A DNA stretch of 64,000 nucleotides from Amyloporia xantha (GCA_036971615.1 JAYKKR010000004.1:682001-746000), one strand, 5' to 3'; positions 23,218 to 35,478 are shown, counted from the stretch's first letter. A program made the numbers and translations. The notes: generated by a model not told the origin, from the letters alone.

Positions 23218-26200
23218 CTAGGGAGAAACCATACTAACAGGACCGTTGCCGTTTGATGTCGGCGTCATGCCATAGAAATTCCCTCCGCCTTGAGGGTCAG
23301 AGGACCCTCCAATATTGGGTGACATCAAGAGCGACGCCATATCCACACTCCCCTCGTTGAACAATGCCAGAAGATCAGTTGAAGACATGGATAATGCACT
23401 GTCAGTGGCCATCATGTCCATGCCGCCAGATCCATCCATGAATGATGGGATGGAAGTCCCGGACGGGCCGCCGAGGCCAAAAGCGGATTCGGAAAGAGCA
23501 TGCGCAACACCCCGGCTAGAAGGGTTGGCGGAAGGTGAGAACGGTGCCGGCTCTTGACTAGTGCCCCTCAGATCAAGGAATGCGTCCGAAGCGGTAAATT
23601 CCTCAGGACTGCCCGCATGCGATGGAGAATCCGCAGAATTGGCCGGGGAGCGTGCGCTCGAGGGTGTTTTTTTGCGAGCAGGGCGTACCCATGGAGGTCG
23701 ATTGCTATTTCCAGGGCCTTCCAGGTTGTGGGAAGAATCCAGAGGAATTTGGGTCACTGCAGATGACATGATGTTAGCATAATAGTTGTCGAGATCACTG
23801 TGCACAGGCGTACATCTACAGAACTCTTCCATGAGATCACCCGAGCGCTGACCACACACATATCGGCCACTGAATCGCTTTAGAAGGCCCAAACAGGAGC
23901 GCAGAGCTTCTAGACCTGGCGCAATCAGTGGCTGCATTCGTTCTGGATGGCAGCACAATAAAACAGCGACAAGGGTACGCCCAGCCGCAGTGAGCTGGTG
24001 TATCACGTGGACACCGTCTGCAAGAGGATGAGCACTAGGGAAGGCAATAAGTATGGCGATACGCTTACAGTAAGTCATCAGGCCTTTCGCAGCAATATGC
24101 AGATGAGACGAAATGATCTGCAGCGCGCATGCATGCGCCGCTCGCATCGCATCGCTCTCCGCATCACTCTGTTCTCCACTACCAAATTGACCCTGTGTTC
24201 GTTCCGCCACCATCTCCGAGAATCGGTGCCGATGGATGAGCATCCGCACGTATTGCTCTGCACAATGTAGACGGTTTGCCTGCGTTACACGCAATACATC
24301 GTCGCTCGTCATAGTTTCCACCGTGTGCGCCCAATGAGCAGGAATTGACCGTACGATCTCATCGAGAAGCGCTTCTTCCTCCCTGAGATCCTTAGCTCGC
24401 TTGAAGCCACCCAGGACCGCGGCCGCGCGAGCCAGGAAAGGTGAACAGCCTTCTCCGAAATGGCGGGGCGGCGGGATGTCGACGATAGACTCGAGCACAA
24501 CAAAGATGCGCACACAGCTGACGAAAGCACTCATGCGACTTTCCGTCTCCACCGTCTGGACGCCAACACCCTCGCGGGTGATGAATTCATCATCGACTAT
24601 GGCAGGCTCTGCGACGTCGCAGTCACGCAACCGAATGACGGGCGGACGTCCGAAGTACGAAGCGGCCTGCTTGTCCCACAGGTAGACACACCAGAACGTG
24701 CGCTTGCGTACCTCGTCCTCAATCGGGTCGAAGACGTCGTAGTCGTCCACAGAGCGATGCAGGCCCATGTCGGTCGCCAGGGTGACTGCTTCTGCAAGTA
24801 AGGCGAATGCCTTCGACAGTTTTCCCAGCCCGACGGCATACACGCCAGCGATGAGAACGGATTGGACGGTGTATATTGTTGGCCGGTCGGCGCTTGGTAA
24901 CGTCCGCAAGCGTCCATACAGCTCGAACCATTGTGTGCCTGCGCTGTTACCATCACTGGGGTCAGCCCGCACGCGCGGGTCATCAATATGTCGTGATGAA
25001 AGACAACATATTGCGACGATAAATGCAGCGAATCCAGGCTCGCCCCATTTCCGGGGGTTCCCATAATCCTGAAGTGTGTTCAGTGACAGATACAGGGAGA
25101 CAACGAGGAGACGTACTGCGAGAAAAGTAGGCACATGCAAGAACGGCAGGAGATAGTACGACGTCGACAAAAAGCATTGCACGAGGCTGCAGCCAGGCTC
25201 AGTCATCTGTTACTAAAAACCTGAGCTGAGCACGTACCTGTCCATCAACTCCGGCGCAATAAACGATGTAATGAGTTTCCAGATCGCCTCTGGATTGTTG
25301 TCAGTCCTCTTCGGTGTCCGATCAGGAAACCAGTCATTGGTCGCATGCCCATTGTAACTACTCCACGACTGAGGCTGAGACGGCGTCCGATCAGGATCCG
25401 GTTTAGTCGTCAAATTGTGTCGCTCGACCAGCAGATCGAGCAGAGGCAGCCCCGACATCTCGCCCTGCCAGCGAGTGTACCCCTCGTCGTCAAAATACAG
25501 ATAGTTCGACGACAACGATGCTCGCGATGCGTCGTCCCCTAGGTGCTCTGCCGATCCCGACGCACCATTTTGCGCCGAAGCGAAGCCCGAGTTCGGACTC
25601 GTGTTACGGGTCGTCTTGACAGGCGCAAAGAATGTTGACGGGTTCATCAAGGGGTACGAGCTCAGCGATGGCGGGGGCACAGCCGTTGGGAAGATGTGTG
25701 TCGACGACGCAAACGATGCGTGCGGAGTACTGGGATCGACTGGCGAATGGGGCATCCCCGCCGCCGCTCCTCCTGCGGCAAACACGGCGGGTGGAATGGC
25801 TTGTATTAGCGTTTCGAGATGGTGCATGCGATCTTCGAGCGTCGCGGCACGCCTGACAATGGCTGTTAGCGCTCCGGGACAAGGCACGGCGGTGATCATG
25901 GAGGATTAGGAAGGGTCGGTCGCAAGCATGAACGTGCAGGCCATGCTCAAGCTGTTGCCAACGGCGATACTGCCTCTCGACATTGACCGCTCTAAGGCCG
26001 CCATATCTCGTCCAATCACGCCAGTCAAGTGACCGGCAAATGATGAACAAAAGGGTTCAAGCATAGACCCGCTCTGGGAAGTAATATAATGCTCCAATCG
26101 ATTGGTACCAACCAGGCGCGTTCCATTCCTGACACAGATGGAACACCGGTTCTCAATCTAGACGAAGAAGGCGTCGCGGCAGAATCTTGGACAATCTAGC

Positions 26201-27919
26201 GGTATATTTACCGCCGGATGGACCAAGGCTAACAACGTAGTCTTACCGGGGCCGAACAGCCTAGGAATGGGCGACTCCTGACCCATCCTTACGCTTCCGA
26301 AGAAACCCAGAACGGCTCAGCGTAGGGTTGAGTCAAGATCCAAGAGTATCAACAAAAAATAGGATTTGTGGGGGTCGAAGGAAGCCCGACCCATCACCGA
26401 AGGATGGAAAATCTGAACCGAGTCTCGAAGATCTGGCTATGATGCCTCTCTCGATCACAAATGTAGGCGGGACTGTCAAGACCCACGAAAGGAAACCAGT
26501 CGTCATCGCCAATTCCGACTGGTGAATATGACCAACACTCCTTAGCTCACTGGATGCGGAACACGCCACGAACATCCGCAGCCCCAATGAAGGTCAACCT
26601 GATCTGAAAGCTACTCAGAACGAGTCATGATCATAAGACCGTGCATTGGAGCGGTGTCCTAGCCAGCTGATTAGCTACCTGCGCGTTCCCCTAGTTCAGA
26701 GCCATCTGAGCAAAGTGCAGAACTGCTGACAACCCGCGCCCCATGACTCTGACTAAGTGCAAGACACCAGGCTTCCGCCTAAGAACTGGGAAGGCAACAA
26801 TGCGGCTTTTCTCGAACCAAAGAGATAACGTAGCCGCCCTTCTGCTAAGAAGTGCCGGCAGCGAACCCCAGTAAAGCAGCCCATTTCTTTACAGGACACG
26901 AGGTGAGGCAGGAGTGTCAGTCTCCCGTACCTGCATTGACTAGGATTCGCCGAATTCACAACGTCAAGTGATTCCGGCGGCACCTCAACCACTTGATACG
27001 AATCCCCTGAGTCACTTCTTCGAACCCCAGACAGCCTGAGACAGGTATCATCTCCTGTCTCACAGGGTGTCTAGTATCACCCCCAATGAAAGAGACATAA
27101 ACGTCGTAACACACCGCCAATACATAGTGTCACTGGGAGGTAAGGCAAAGGTACCTCAACGCGTCAGAGCTGCTGCCTTGAACAGCCCCAAGGTTCGTCA
27201 ATGCAGCTTTGAATATGAATTTCGGGACGGCCTCTTCTGTGGCTCCTGATAGGCTAGCCTGCTCCGCCACTCCCTCGGCCTGTGTTGGAGTAGTTCATGC
27301 ACGGCAGTCTCAGAACTCTGCCGTTGGCACCGACGAAGGGCTACCTTGGGGGTAAAACCCAGTTCAAGGAATCTCAAGATAGCCCGCATCTCGTGCCGTC
27401 AAATCAAGGCGCGCCTTGACCCAAGGATGTCTTACCTCCAAGAGAAACTACCAATAGATAGGCCTCTTTTCGTACCAGTTTCATAGGTTTTAACATACTC
27501 CACGCGACCGACCAGACCGTTCAGACAAACACCAGACGTGAAATGACTCACTTTGATTTGTGAGGATGCGTCCGTTTTCCGGGTTCCTCGAACGTGCACG
27601 GTGAATTTGATGTCAAACATGACTGGCATGGATGTCCTTCGTCGCACTTGATTCTGCGACGGCTGTGCGAGAGGCATGAGCGCCTGGTGAGACCTCGCTG
27701 CAAGCATAGCTCACCGACAACGATCGCACGCCCTGCGGATCGAGACGTTAGCACATGGAAGATAAAACGCAATCGTGAAGACAATTTGGCGCTTCACCTG
27801 CTCAGCTTGAACCGTCTTTCCTTCAGAATAGAAGTACTCGAGCTCCCTGACGGGGGAGGGGTCGACGCGGAGGGCTTGACCTCAGCAGGCTGATCATCGG
27901 CTGTGGAAGCAGGAGGCAT
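23218..27919 (-). CDS. Zn2Cys6 fungal-specific transcription factor, 892 aa
   Basis: Eight exons on the minus strand: 27919-27798, 27732-27715 (18 nt), 27662-27552, 25852-25238, 25186-25117, 25068-24069, 24017-23814 and 23756-23218. The phases close to 2,679 nt. Residues about 40-70 form the binuclear zinc cluster ACDRCRRRRIKCDEGHPCQSC with a final Cys, spacing C-x2-C-x6-C-x6-C-x2-C-x6-C. It is built from three exons. A linker KSKRAATLEDRMHHLETLIQ predicts a dimerising coiled coil. The middle holds the fungal_trans regulatory domain (LPFLHVPTFLA, SSRHIDDPRVRADP, RKRTFWCVYLWDKQAASYFGRP). The tail is Ser/Pro/Gly-rich and acidic, typical of an activation region. Three introns (48, 51 and 57 nt) are multiples of three and would be missed by ORF reading alone. 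The third intron is exceptionally long at 1,699 nt. It should act in the nucleus. Target genes are unknown. Confidence 0.85.
25853..27551 (-). other. 1,699-nt intron of the transcription-factor gene
   Basis: Donor GTGAGTCATT at 27551 and acceptor TTGTCAG at 25853 join KSK to RAATLED in frame. Other introns of this gene are 48-65 nt. The interior has only short ORFs, no recognised transposon domain and no clear terminal repeats. It contains an inverted repeat at 27038-27061. A non-coding insertion into a normal intron, or an alternative promoter for a short form lacking the zinc cluster, are both possible. Confidence 0.7.
27038..27061. repeat. Perfect 8-bp inverted repeat in the long intron
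   Basis: GAGACAGG, an 8-base loop, then CCTGTCTC. It could form a small hairpin or be part of an old insertion. No function can be assigned. Confidence 0.5.
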
Positions 27920-28542
27920 GGCTAGACAGCGAGCATGCGAGACGAAAAAAGTAAAGATGGTGGTGCGAAACAAGAACCGAAGGCCTGAAATTGAGCGCGA
28001 GAGGGAGACCCGGGCCTGAAGCCTGAAAGCTAGGAGATTACAAAGTCACTTGAATTGCCGCCACCCCACGGGGATAGCCGGCCCATCCCTCCGGCCGCCA
28101 GTTTGACGCGCTACAGGGTTCTCTGTCCAAGGGAACAGGAGTTCCAGATTCAAACACAGGATCAAGCAACCAGACGAGTACATGTCTTTGCGCGAGGGCG
28201 AAGAGAAACGTTTGACCTCCTGTCACCACTCCTTATAAGGCACACGGCGGGAGCGGATCGTGTGCGGACTGCGTGCTCAAATGCGCCGCTCAACCTCCGC
28301 ATCCGAATGGTACTACATTGAGAACAAAATACGGACATGATACAAGAACTGATTATACAATCATACAATCAAAACAACAATTGGAATAACAAAGTCACAC
28401 TACAACCTCATCACCGCGCGCTGATACCGACTGCCAACACGTCCTCGTCTCATAGCACCTCCTGCCCGCGCTTTGCGGACCCCTCCCGACATTCGACGCC
28501 TAATCACCGCGACAAACCTATCGCAAATGGCCAGCGGTGAAT
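27920..28542. other. Spacer between carrier and transcription-factor genes
   Basis: Holds the regulator's promoter and the carrier's 3' UTR. No further gene was seen. Confidence 0.55.
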
Positions 28543-30182
28543 CTAGTCTTGCTTCGCACGCCAGTCGCGGGTCCAATCGACCAAGTTCTTCAGCTGTTCG
28601 AGAGTGACGAAGATCAGGATCGTCGTGGGCTGCAGCCTTGACCATGCAGGCAGCCACCCTTTGAACATAAACATCGGGCCCTCGTTACGCAGGGACGTCC
28701 TGATCACCTGCATCGTCGACTGCAATCGGATGATGCAAAGGTCAATTTTATTTGCAATACCAGTGATGACCAACTCACAGAGCCATCTTTACCCGAGGCA
28801 CTCATGATCCGACTCTAAATTCGGGAACAGGTAATTTGACTATTTAGCAACAAGATGAGGTATAGGCACGTCGCGCTCACCTTGATAACGTCGGCAGGGG
28901 AGCAGACCGTCGTTGCCACCGTGCCCTTTTCATCAAAAATCAACAGCGGTTTTTGAAATGAGCAGAAGGCAGACGCACAGCAGCAAAGCTGGCCGTGACA
29001 TGAACGTTGATATTATCCTCGAAGTAACTCGTCTTCAAGAGCTCGGCCTTGAAGAAGTCGTATCTATCGGCGCGCAAGAACGTAGGACTGGATCAGCATC
29101 AGGAAGCAGCGGAATAATCTCGTACGCACGATGCAAGTTGGCTGGCATTCATGAGCACCGCACGGAAGACATTCGGGCCTACGCCGCGTCCGAGGGACGA
29201 CCAACCCTCCTCACGCACCATCTGCATAGGACCAGGCGTTTTTTGCTGCAGGTGAAAATAAAGCATAAGAACGTACGCGAAATAACCCATCAACAGCATT
29301 GTTGTACTTCAGTTGCTTTTCTGGGGGCTTGGCAAGATCGCCTTGAAGGCGGACCTGCATGCAGGTAAGTATCGCGATGGCACCCCTGTGACATTAGACA
29401 GACTTACCATGATGATCTCTGTGATGCATTGAAGATTTTCCGATAAGTCTCACGACAGAAGTGGCGCCGAGGCGACGAGCACGTACCACCAGGATTTCCC
29501 ACGAGGCCTGCAATACCACCAGCTAGAGAGAAGATACTAAATGACCGGACAACTAGGTAGGACAGAGTATGACATACCCATGCTACCAGCTAGAGCAAGC
29601 TTCCATGCCGGGGATTGAGGACCTGAGGCAGTCTCCAGCATCACAGAATGTTCCCACGGAACAAAACATCAGTACGCACCAGCGCCGACAATCTTCTTGC
29701 TCTCGTCGTATGCCCAGAACCGACACAACGAATAGGACATCTGGCGGAGCCATGTCCCTGTGATCCCGTCGAAGAGCCCACGCGCACCTGCAGTGCGGAC
29801 CGTCTTGCGGATCGACTGGACCATGCCCTTGTCGCCCGTCGCCTGCATCCGCACCTTCGTCAGATCCAGGGGGCTGCAAGCGCACAGACACGCGAGCAAA
29901 TTCCAGGATCTTCAGAAGCTGAAAGCATATGGGGATAGCGCAGGGTGACGTACTGCGTTATGGATGCGGCGATAGTTGCAGCGACACCTGCGTTGCGGAC
30001 ACAGCGGAGTTAAGATGATCGAGAACGATCATGAGCACTCTCGAATACGTCCATGCTAGCCGACGAAGTCAATCGAACGCACCTCCGAGCCAGAACGGGT
30101 AGGGCTGCTTCTTCTTGGGCGGCACTACGTCTGGGGGTGGCTGTACGGGCAGCGCCGCGGCAGATTCGAGAGCTCGCGACAT
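28543..30182 (-). CDS. DIC1: Mitochondrial dicarboxylate carrier, 310 aa
   Basis: Twelve exons on the minus strand: 30182-30083, 29987-29954, 29873-29680, 29622-29578, 29522-29487, 29418-29408, 29354-29277, 29221-29130, 29063-28979, 28925-28881, 28814-28779 and 28719-28543. The total is 933 nt with all phases consistent and introns of 53-95 nt. Exon 6 is only 11 nt. The protein has the three repeats of the mitochondrial carrier family, each with P-x-[DE]-x-x-[KR] or a variant: HPLDLTKVRMQ, NPGEIIMVRLQ and CSPADVIKSRIM. WLRQMSYSLCRFWAYDESKK, NASQLASYDFFK and GPMFMFKGWLPAW follow the yeast Dic1 pattern closely. Members exchange malate or succinate for phosphate across the inner mitochondrial membrane. 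The N-terminus (about 25 residues, Pro-rich) precedes PYPFWLGG, where repeat 1 begins. A different organic-acid specificity cannot be excluded. Confidence 0.9.
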
Positions 30183-31263
30183 GGTGATTCAGGGATAGAC
30201 TAGAAAGCGTAAGTTTTCACTCGATTGGCCCCTATGGTGCCACTTGCTATGTGACAAGCCCACTCTCGCGCGACTAGGGGTGAAATGCGAGGGGTATGGT
30301 GCGAGTGAGAGTAAGTCGGGCGATTTACTGTTTATAGGTCGGCGGCGCCGTGCCGCAAGACTTCGAAACCGCCGGTTTGGACCGACACGATACAGGTAAC
30401 GGATGTATTCCTCGCGCATCCGGGTGCGAAGAGTAGAAGCCCCCCATTCTTGGAGTGTGGTGATCGCGCACGAGAAGGGGGAACACGGATGCAGGTCGCA
30501 GCTGATCAAACACCTGACATCATCCATTTCCACTGTGCGCGCTCCAGACTAGACCACCTCCCTCTGTACGATGAGCAGTTCTCCAATTTGCAGGAGAATC
30601 ATCCCCAGCGCGGCGAGACCAATGGTACGAGGTGAGCGCTTGTGAAAATAGGAAGGCTGCAATTCCCTCCGGCTGAGACAGACAAGCTCCTCATGGGTAG
30701 ATTTTGGTAGATTGAAGAGCACGTCAGGGGTAGACGTGGATTAAATGCATCCGAATTGACACGGGCGCGGATGCTGTGAATTTAGTGCTTGCAAGTGGCA
30801 GTCAGCTGGACACGCCCAGTCGAAGATCGTTCCCCTAATGAAGAAAGCATGGGTGCACGTGATGGACGTGTCGCCGCGCTGATGGTCAGTAGCAGACTAC
30901 TAGCAGTGTAGCACAGCGAGCAACGGGCAATGTTCGTGAACGTACAAGGGACACAAAGGGTCGAAACAGGTGGAATAGTCCCCGGAATGCGTGCGTAAAG
31001 TCCAAGTGACATGCACGCGAAATGAAGCATGTTATGGCAGAAATACAATTTGAATTCAACATATTCCTTGCTGATGGTCACGTGTCGAAAGCCCGAAGAT
31101 GATGCAGTCAGAATGAGATCTAGAAGTTATAACACTCTGAATTGGGCCGCCACTTCCATGGTTAGTATTTAACTACTCTTCTGCATAGTCTTTGATTTCA
31201 CTGCACAGAGTACCGGAAATTTCCCGCTGTGCTATAGTATAGGACAACCTGCATTTCACCAAA
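30183..31263. other. Intergenic stretch upstream of the carrier
   Basis: Promoter region of the carrier gene plus the upstream flank of F-box copy 2. Short ORFs only. TATTTAAC near 31166 could be a promoter element for the F-box copy. Confidence 0.45.
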
Positions 31264-33300
31264 GTGGCAAGCCCATCTCCTGACACTTGTAAGTCCCGTA
31301 CCTGCGGTTTCAAATATCAGGTTGAGAACAGGTTTCTTGACCGTATAGACAAGCTGGCATTCATGGCATTTCGTATATATTCAGACAGCCTCTCCCCTGA
31401 TGAGAAGCAACACCTCAGTGTGCTGTCCAAAGAAGACGCATATACCTGGATAAAGGCAAAGAGGCAACAAGCCTGCAAACAGCTCTTGCGTAATCTGGAC
31501 ACCATCTACAATTCCTACGCTCCGATCAATCGTCTCCCGAACGAGATATTCCTGGAGGTCGTGTACCATTTAAAGGGTCTCAAAGACAATGTTATGCGAG
31601 ATTTCTCTTGGTTGGAACTTGCTGGCGTGTGTCGAGACTGGCGTGAAACCTTGCTGGCTACTCCTATGCTATGGGCCACGATTGACATTTCCCTCCATTC
31701 GTACTTCGTCCATCTCTGTTTGGAACGGTCTCGGAACGCGCTGATTGCCATCCATGATGGTTACAAATCCTCTTTGCCAACGAAAGCATCGATCGAAGCA
31801 CTACTTCCTCACATTGACCGCGTGCGTAGTTTACGTGTTGGCCGCCTCGACTCTTCCTCCATGGAATTACTACTCTCCAGACTGACGGGCACCATGCCGC
31901 ATCTGGAATGGCTGAAAGTGGAAGAATGGGCACGGGCGAATGTATTGCAACGCTTCAGTCCTTCAGACCAGTTCCCCCGCCTCCGCTCACTTACATTGCG
32001 CAACGTCTTTGTTCCATGGAGCTCGCCGATATTGATGGGGTTGTCAGAACTGGATTTAGCCTTTCCGGAGAAGGCCCGCGTGCCCGAACTGCCGCTGGAG
32101 ATGCTCCTAGACATCCTGGAGGCATCGCCGCGTCTCACGGTCCTATGCATGCAGAACTGTGCGCTTACTATCCCAGTGGGCGCTGCTGTATCCTCCGCAA
32201 GTCCTACACGCGTTGTCAGACTACCGGAATTGAGAGAACTCTCGCTATCCGAACGCCCATCACACACATCATGCCTTCTCGCACATCTTATCCTTCCTGC
32301 GGACGTCTTCATCGAAATGTGTCCGTACCATATGCATATGACGAACGGTGACGAAGTGCTCGCCCATCCCATCCTCGACATGTTTCCCGACAAGCTACCG
32401 AATCTGGCCGACGTGACGCACGTCACGCTGTACGTCATGAACACCAGATTCTCCTTCGATGCGAGTGCCACCGCCGACACTGCACGACTGAGTATTGAAC
32501 TGGACTGCTACGACTTTGGCGATGACGAGGAACTAGTTATGCCCGAGATATACGACATTGGCGTACTGCTGGCATCGTCGCCACTGCGGTGCATTGCGAT
32601 CACCGCCGACCCTTTCTGCATGAACGACAGGGAAGTGGGATGAGACGCTATGCTGTTTTGCAAGCGTGGAGGAGCTCGAGATTGACATAGAAGAGGACAT
32701 GCGGTCGTTTTGGATTGTGTTCGGGTCGTCTGGGGATGACGGGGAGCTGTACTGCCCGTGGTTGGAAAAACTGAATGTTCGGCAAATTGAGCTCGATGAT
32801 GACACAGCTCTCTTGGTAATCGAGTGTCTGGAGCATCGCATGTTACACGGACACCGGTTGAAGACGCTCGAGTATTGCTGTGGGGAGGCATTGTCAATCG
32901 ACTATAGGCACACTATCGAGACGTTGGTGGACTCTTTCCACAACAAGATCGGATTCTAGGGCATGACGGAAAATTTCTGGAACTGGTCTTTCTGCCTTGT
33001 AGATATACTGGCCATGCGATCTGACCATGTACTTTCTCCATGCAGTGGTGTAAGCGGACAGCATCAGATATGTATTCATTGATAAAGCTAAATGTAAAAC
33101 CTGTTACTCTCTACGCGGCAAGTGAACTCATCTTCATGTGTCCTGACTGGACACGATGTCGGCAAGAGGGATCATTGAGAACCCACTGCACGATATTCCT
33201 CAGCGATTGGTACAGATAGTCAAGATCGAGTTGCAGGGACTGATCCTGGTGAGATTGCTAGTGAGGGACATACCAAAGATAAACACTTATATTTTGTAGG
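31255..33300 (+). repeat. Segmental duplication, copy 2
   Basis: Partner of 18130-20160 in inverted orientation. The shared sequence runs beyond the F-box stop to about 33300 (GGTGAGATTGCTAGTG then GGACATACCAAAGAT). Nucleotide similarity is high but each copy has its own inactivating changes. Confidence 0.75.
31264..32959 (+). pseudogene. F-box protein gene, copy 2 (frameshifted near the C-terminus)
   Basis: The homologous frame is open from 31264 (a GTG codon; first in-frame ATG is 31363) to 32643. It carries a complete F-box (INRLPNEIFLEVV to TPMLWATIDIS) and about 330 further residues. Compared with copy 1, one extra G in GGGAAGTGGGATGAG (32631-32645) creates a premature stop after MNDREVG. 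The last about 105 residues continue in another frame (to 32959, ending NKIGF). Because the break is late, a truncated F-box protein could still be made. The absence of a good upstream ATG and a doubtful 32-nt intron-like GTAAGT...CAG (about 31290-31321) leave the true start unclear. Confidence 0.75.
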
Positions 33301-34063
33301 ACCTGATGACGAGACGTCGCCAGCATCCACCGTCGGGCTAGACAAACACGGCCCGTGCTTGACTAGCCCGAGCTTGTCTCCCGTGGGCAGACCTATTGAA
33401 AATAGCGCCCTTTGAGAGTGAGGGAGGGACGGTCGCTATAAAGCCCGAGCTATCCGCCGCGCGAGCGCACAGTTCAGCGCACGCTCAAGCACCGTTATGC
33501 AGCAGGGATTCGCATACGCACCAAAATGTCCACGTCATCTGTCCGTCCTTCATAGGATTAAAATTTATCGTGTGAATATGATTGACTGTTTGACATCTGC
33601 AATAAGATACTAATAAGATAAGATAGGTCCAAGTCATTCTCGACTACTATGGTCACGATGTGACAATCACGTGCATGGCCCAGATAACTATTTGTCTCGT
33701 GCCTATTTACATGATAACGGGTAGTTATGCAGTAGTTATGGTGGTAAAAAGCTGATTTTGAGTCGCAACAAAGGGCTTATTCTCATATATGCAGCTTACA
33801 TAAGCAGCAAGGTCGGACAGCTCGCGATCCTATTGCGTTGGATGGAGGCCCTTATTCGCAATTCGGTCACCATCAATCTTTAGGGAACACATTTCCACCC
33901 AGTCTGATGGTACCCGAATTTTATTTAATGTCCTTTGACTTCACATTTTGATTCTTTCGTACTTTCTCTCTGCCAAACTGGTGTAAGCGTGACAGCCACA
34001 GGTCACGTGAAGTAGTCGAGAATGACTTGGGCCTATCTTACCAAGAATCGTGTTTCTCATCCT
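32960..34063. other. Spacer with a dispersed repeat
   Basis: No gene seen beyond the tail of the segmental duplication. Contains the dispersed repeat at 33373-33428. Confidence 0.5.
33373..33428 (+). repeat. Dispersed repeat, copy A (about 55 bp)
   Basis: CTTGTCTCCCGTGGGCAGAC to ...GAGAGTGAGGGAGGG closely matches 60099-60150 on the same strand, with one substitution and a 4-base length difference. It is probably a fragment of a transposon end. Confidence 0.7.
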
Positions 34064-35478
34064 CTAAACACATGGAACTGCATCGCTTTTACTCTCTGAT
34101 CGAGAATCACCAGCCGAAGCTTTCACCTCATTTCCCACAGACGCATGTGACAGATGGCTATGGGTTTGATCGACTTCGGCTCCTTCACCATCAATGCCTG
34201 GAGCGAATAGCATGGTTGTGGAGATGAGGGATGGATGTTCGGGTGGTTGTTGTGTCAGGCCCATTCCCACTCGAACGTTGATAAGCATGAATGCAATGCC
34301 CGCGACGAGAGGAAATGCGTTGTTCATGGTACCCTGCGCTTCGCTATGCACCTCAAACGCGATACAGTACATGACAGTCCAAGCGCTGTGAGCAATGGTC
34401 AATGCTCATTCAGCACTCGTAAACTGGCGCACTTACGTATAGAGGCCTGCACTTTCCACGAAGACGATGAGGCCACGCTGTAGAATGATATGAGAAAAGT
34501 GATATCTCTGTGAAATATGGATATACAGACCATGAGAGGTCCTCCACCGCTGACGAAGTCCTTGGCTGCTGCATGTACTCGGCACACTTGCCACGCAATC
34601 ATGCCTGCAGAAACATTGCCATCGTCGGTTTTACTATTATGTGTACCACGCCGGTCGGGACTAACCGGTGCAATAGATGTTCGTACTGAGGGGACGACTT
34701 CAGCCGATAGTTTACGATACGAACAGTTAAACAGAACATACGCAAGCGTGAATGCGAAATTCCATGTGATCCAGAAAGTTGTTACAGTAATGAAAACGTC
34801 CTCGCCCATATAAGCACTTGCAAAGCAATAAACGAGGCCGATACTGCATGCTTAGTAACCAGGTCTGGTTAATTATTGACTGGCAGACCGCTACATTGAG
34901 GAGACTCACCAATCAATCCAGTACAGGTGCACACAGGAAGAATGATGATGAGTTTATTACGAGCCCAAATGATCCACATCCGGTAAATCTAGGGTCGAGA
35001 AACAGTCACAATCAAAACAAACAGTTAGCAACGACACACTCACAATAGCTATGTCTGCTATTACCAAGGAGAGCATAAGAAACGCAATTCGGGCGACTTC
35101 GGTTGGTTGCGACATGTCCGAGAAGTATACCACGGGCCGAGCTCCTCCATCAAAGATGACAAAGGCTTGGAATACCCGCACTATACCAATGACCCAATGC
35201 TACAAGGAGGATGTTGAATAACCTACGGACATATAATAAATAATGCTTACTGCAGTATTGGACAGCAGAAGACCTACCGCTGCTATGAGCAACGGCTGCC
35301 TATAAGCCGTCTTGTCCGTTCTTACGGAGAATGAAGGGCCGCGGACACCCAGAGAATGACGACGTAGAAGGATACATATAGAGACCATTGACAGAACTAG
35401 AAAAATCCCATACAGAAAGCACTCCACACACGCGGCGGCAAGGTTGACTGAGAGTCCTGATTTCGTACTAGCAAGCAT
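34064..35478 (-). CDS. Multi-pass (about 7 TM) membrane protein A, 381 aa
   Basis: Six exons on the minus strand: 35478-35251, 35199-35044, 34988-34910, 34850-34531, 34477-34437 and 34385-34064, total 1,146 nt with consistent phases. The third intron uses an AAG acceptor. Hydrophobic segments occur at the N-terminus (LAAACVECFLYGIFLVLSMV), then PLLIAAVGLLLSN, VARIAFLMLSLVIADIAI, LIIILPVCTCTGLIA, VTTFWITWNFAFTLAYVLF, LIVFVESAGLYTAW and PLVAGIAFMLINVRVG, about seven in all. The order and motifs (VYFSDMS, YRMWIIW, ESAGLYT, GIAFMLINVRVG) are those of a very large, uncharacterised basidiomycete membrane-protein family. About 40 residues between helices 5 and 6 are hydrophilic and could hide an in-frame 120-nt intron. 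Paralog of the gene at 50361-51907. Function unknown; a receptor role is only a guess from topology. Confidence 0.75.

Noticed and set aside
20748..30182. Secondary-metabolite cluster (lactonohydrolase, Zn2Cys6 factor, carrier)
   Set aside because: Same strand and adjacent, but no core synthase and a housekeeping mitochondrial carrier; adjacency alone is not evidence of a shared pathway.
31290..31321. 32-nt GTAAGT...CAG intron-like stretch at the start of F-box copy 2
   Set aside because: Shorter than any intron in the window, and the corresponding 33 nt in copy 1 are read through in frame.
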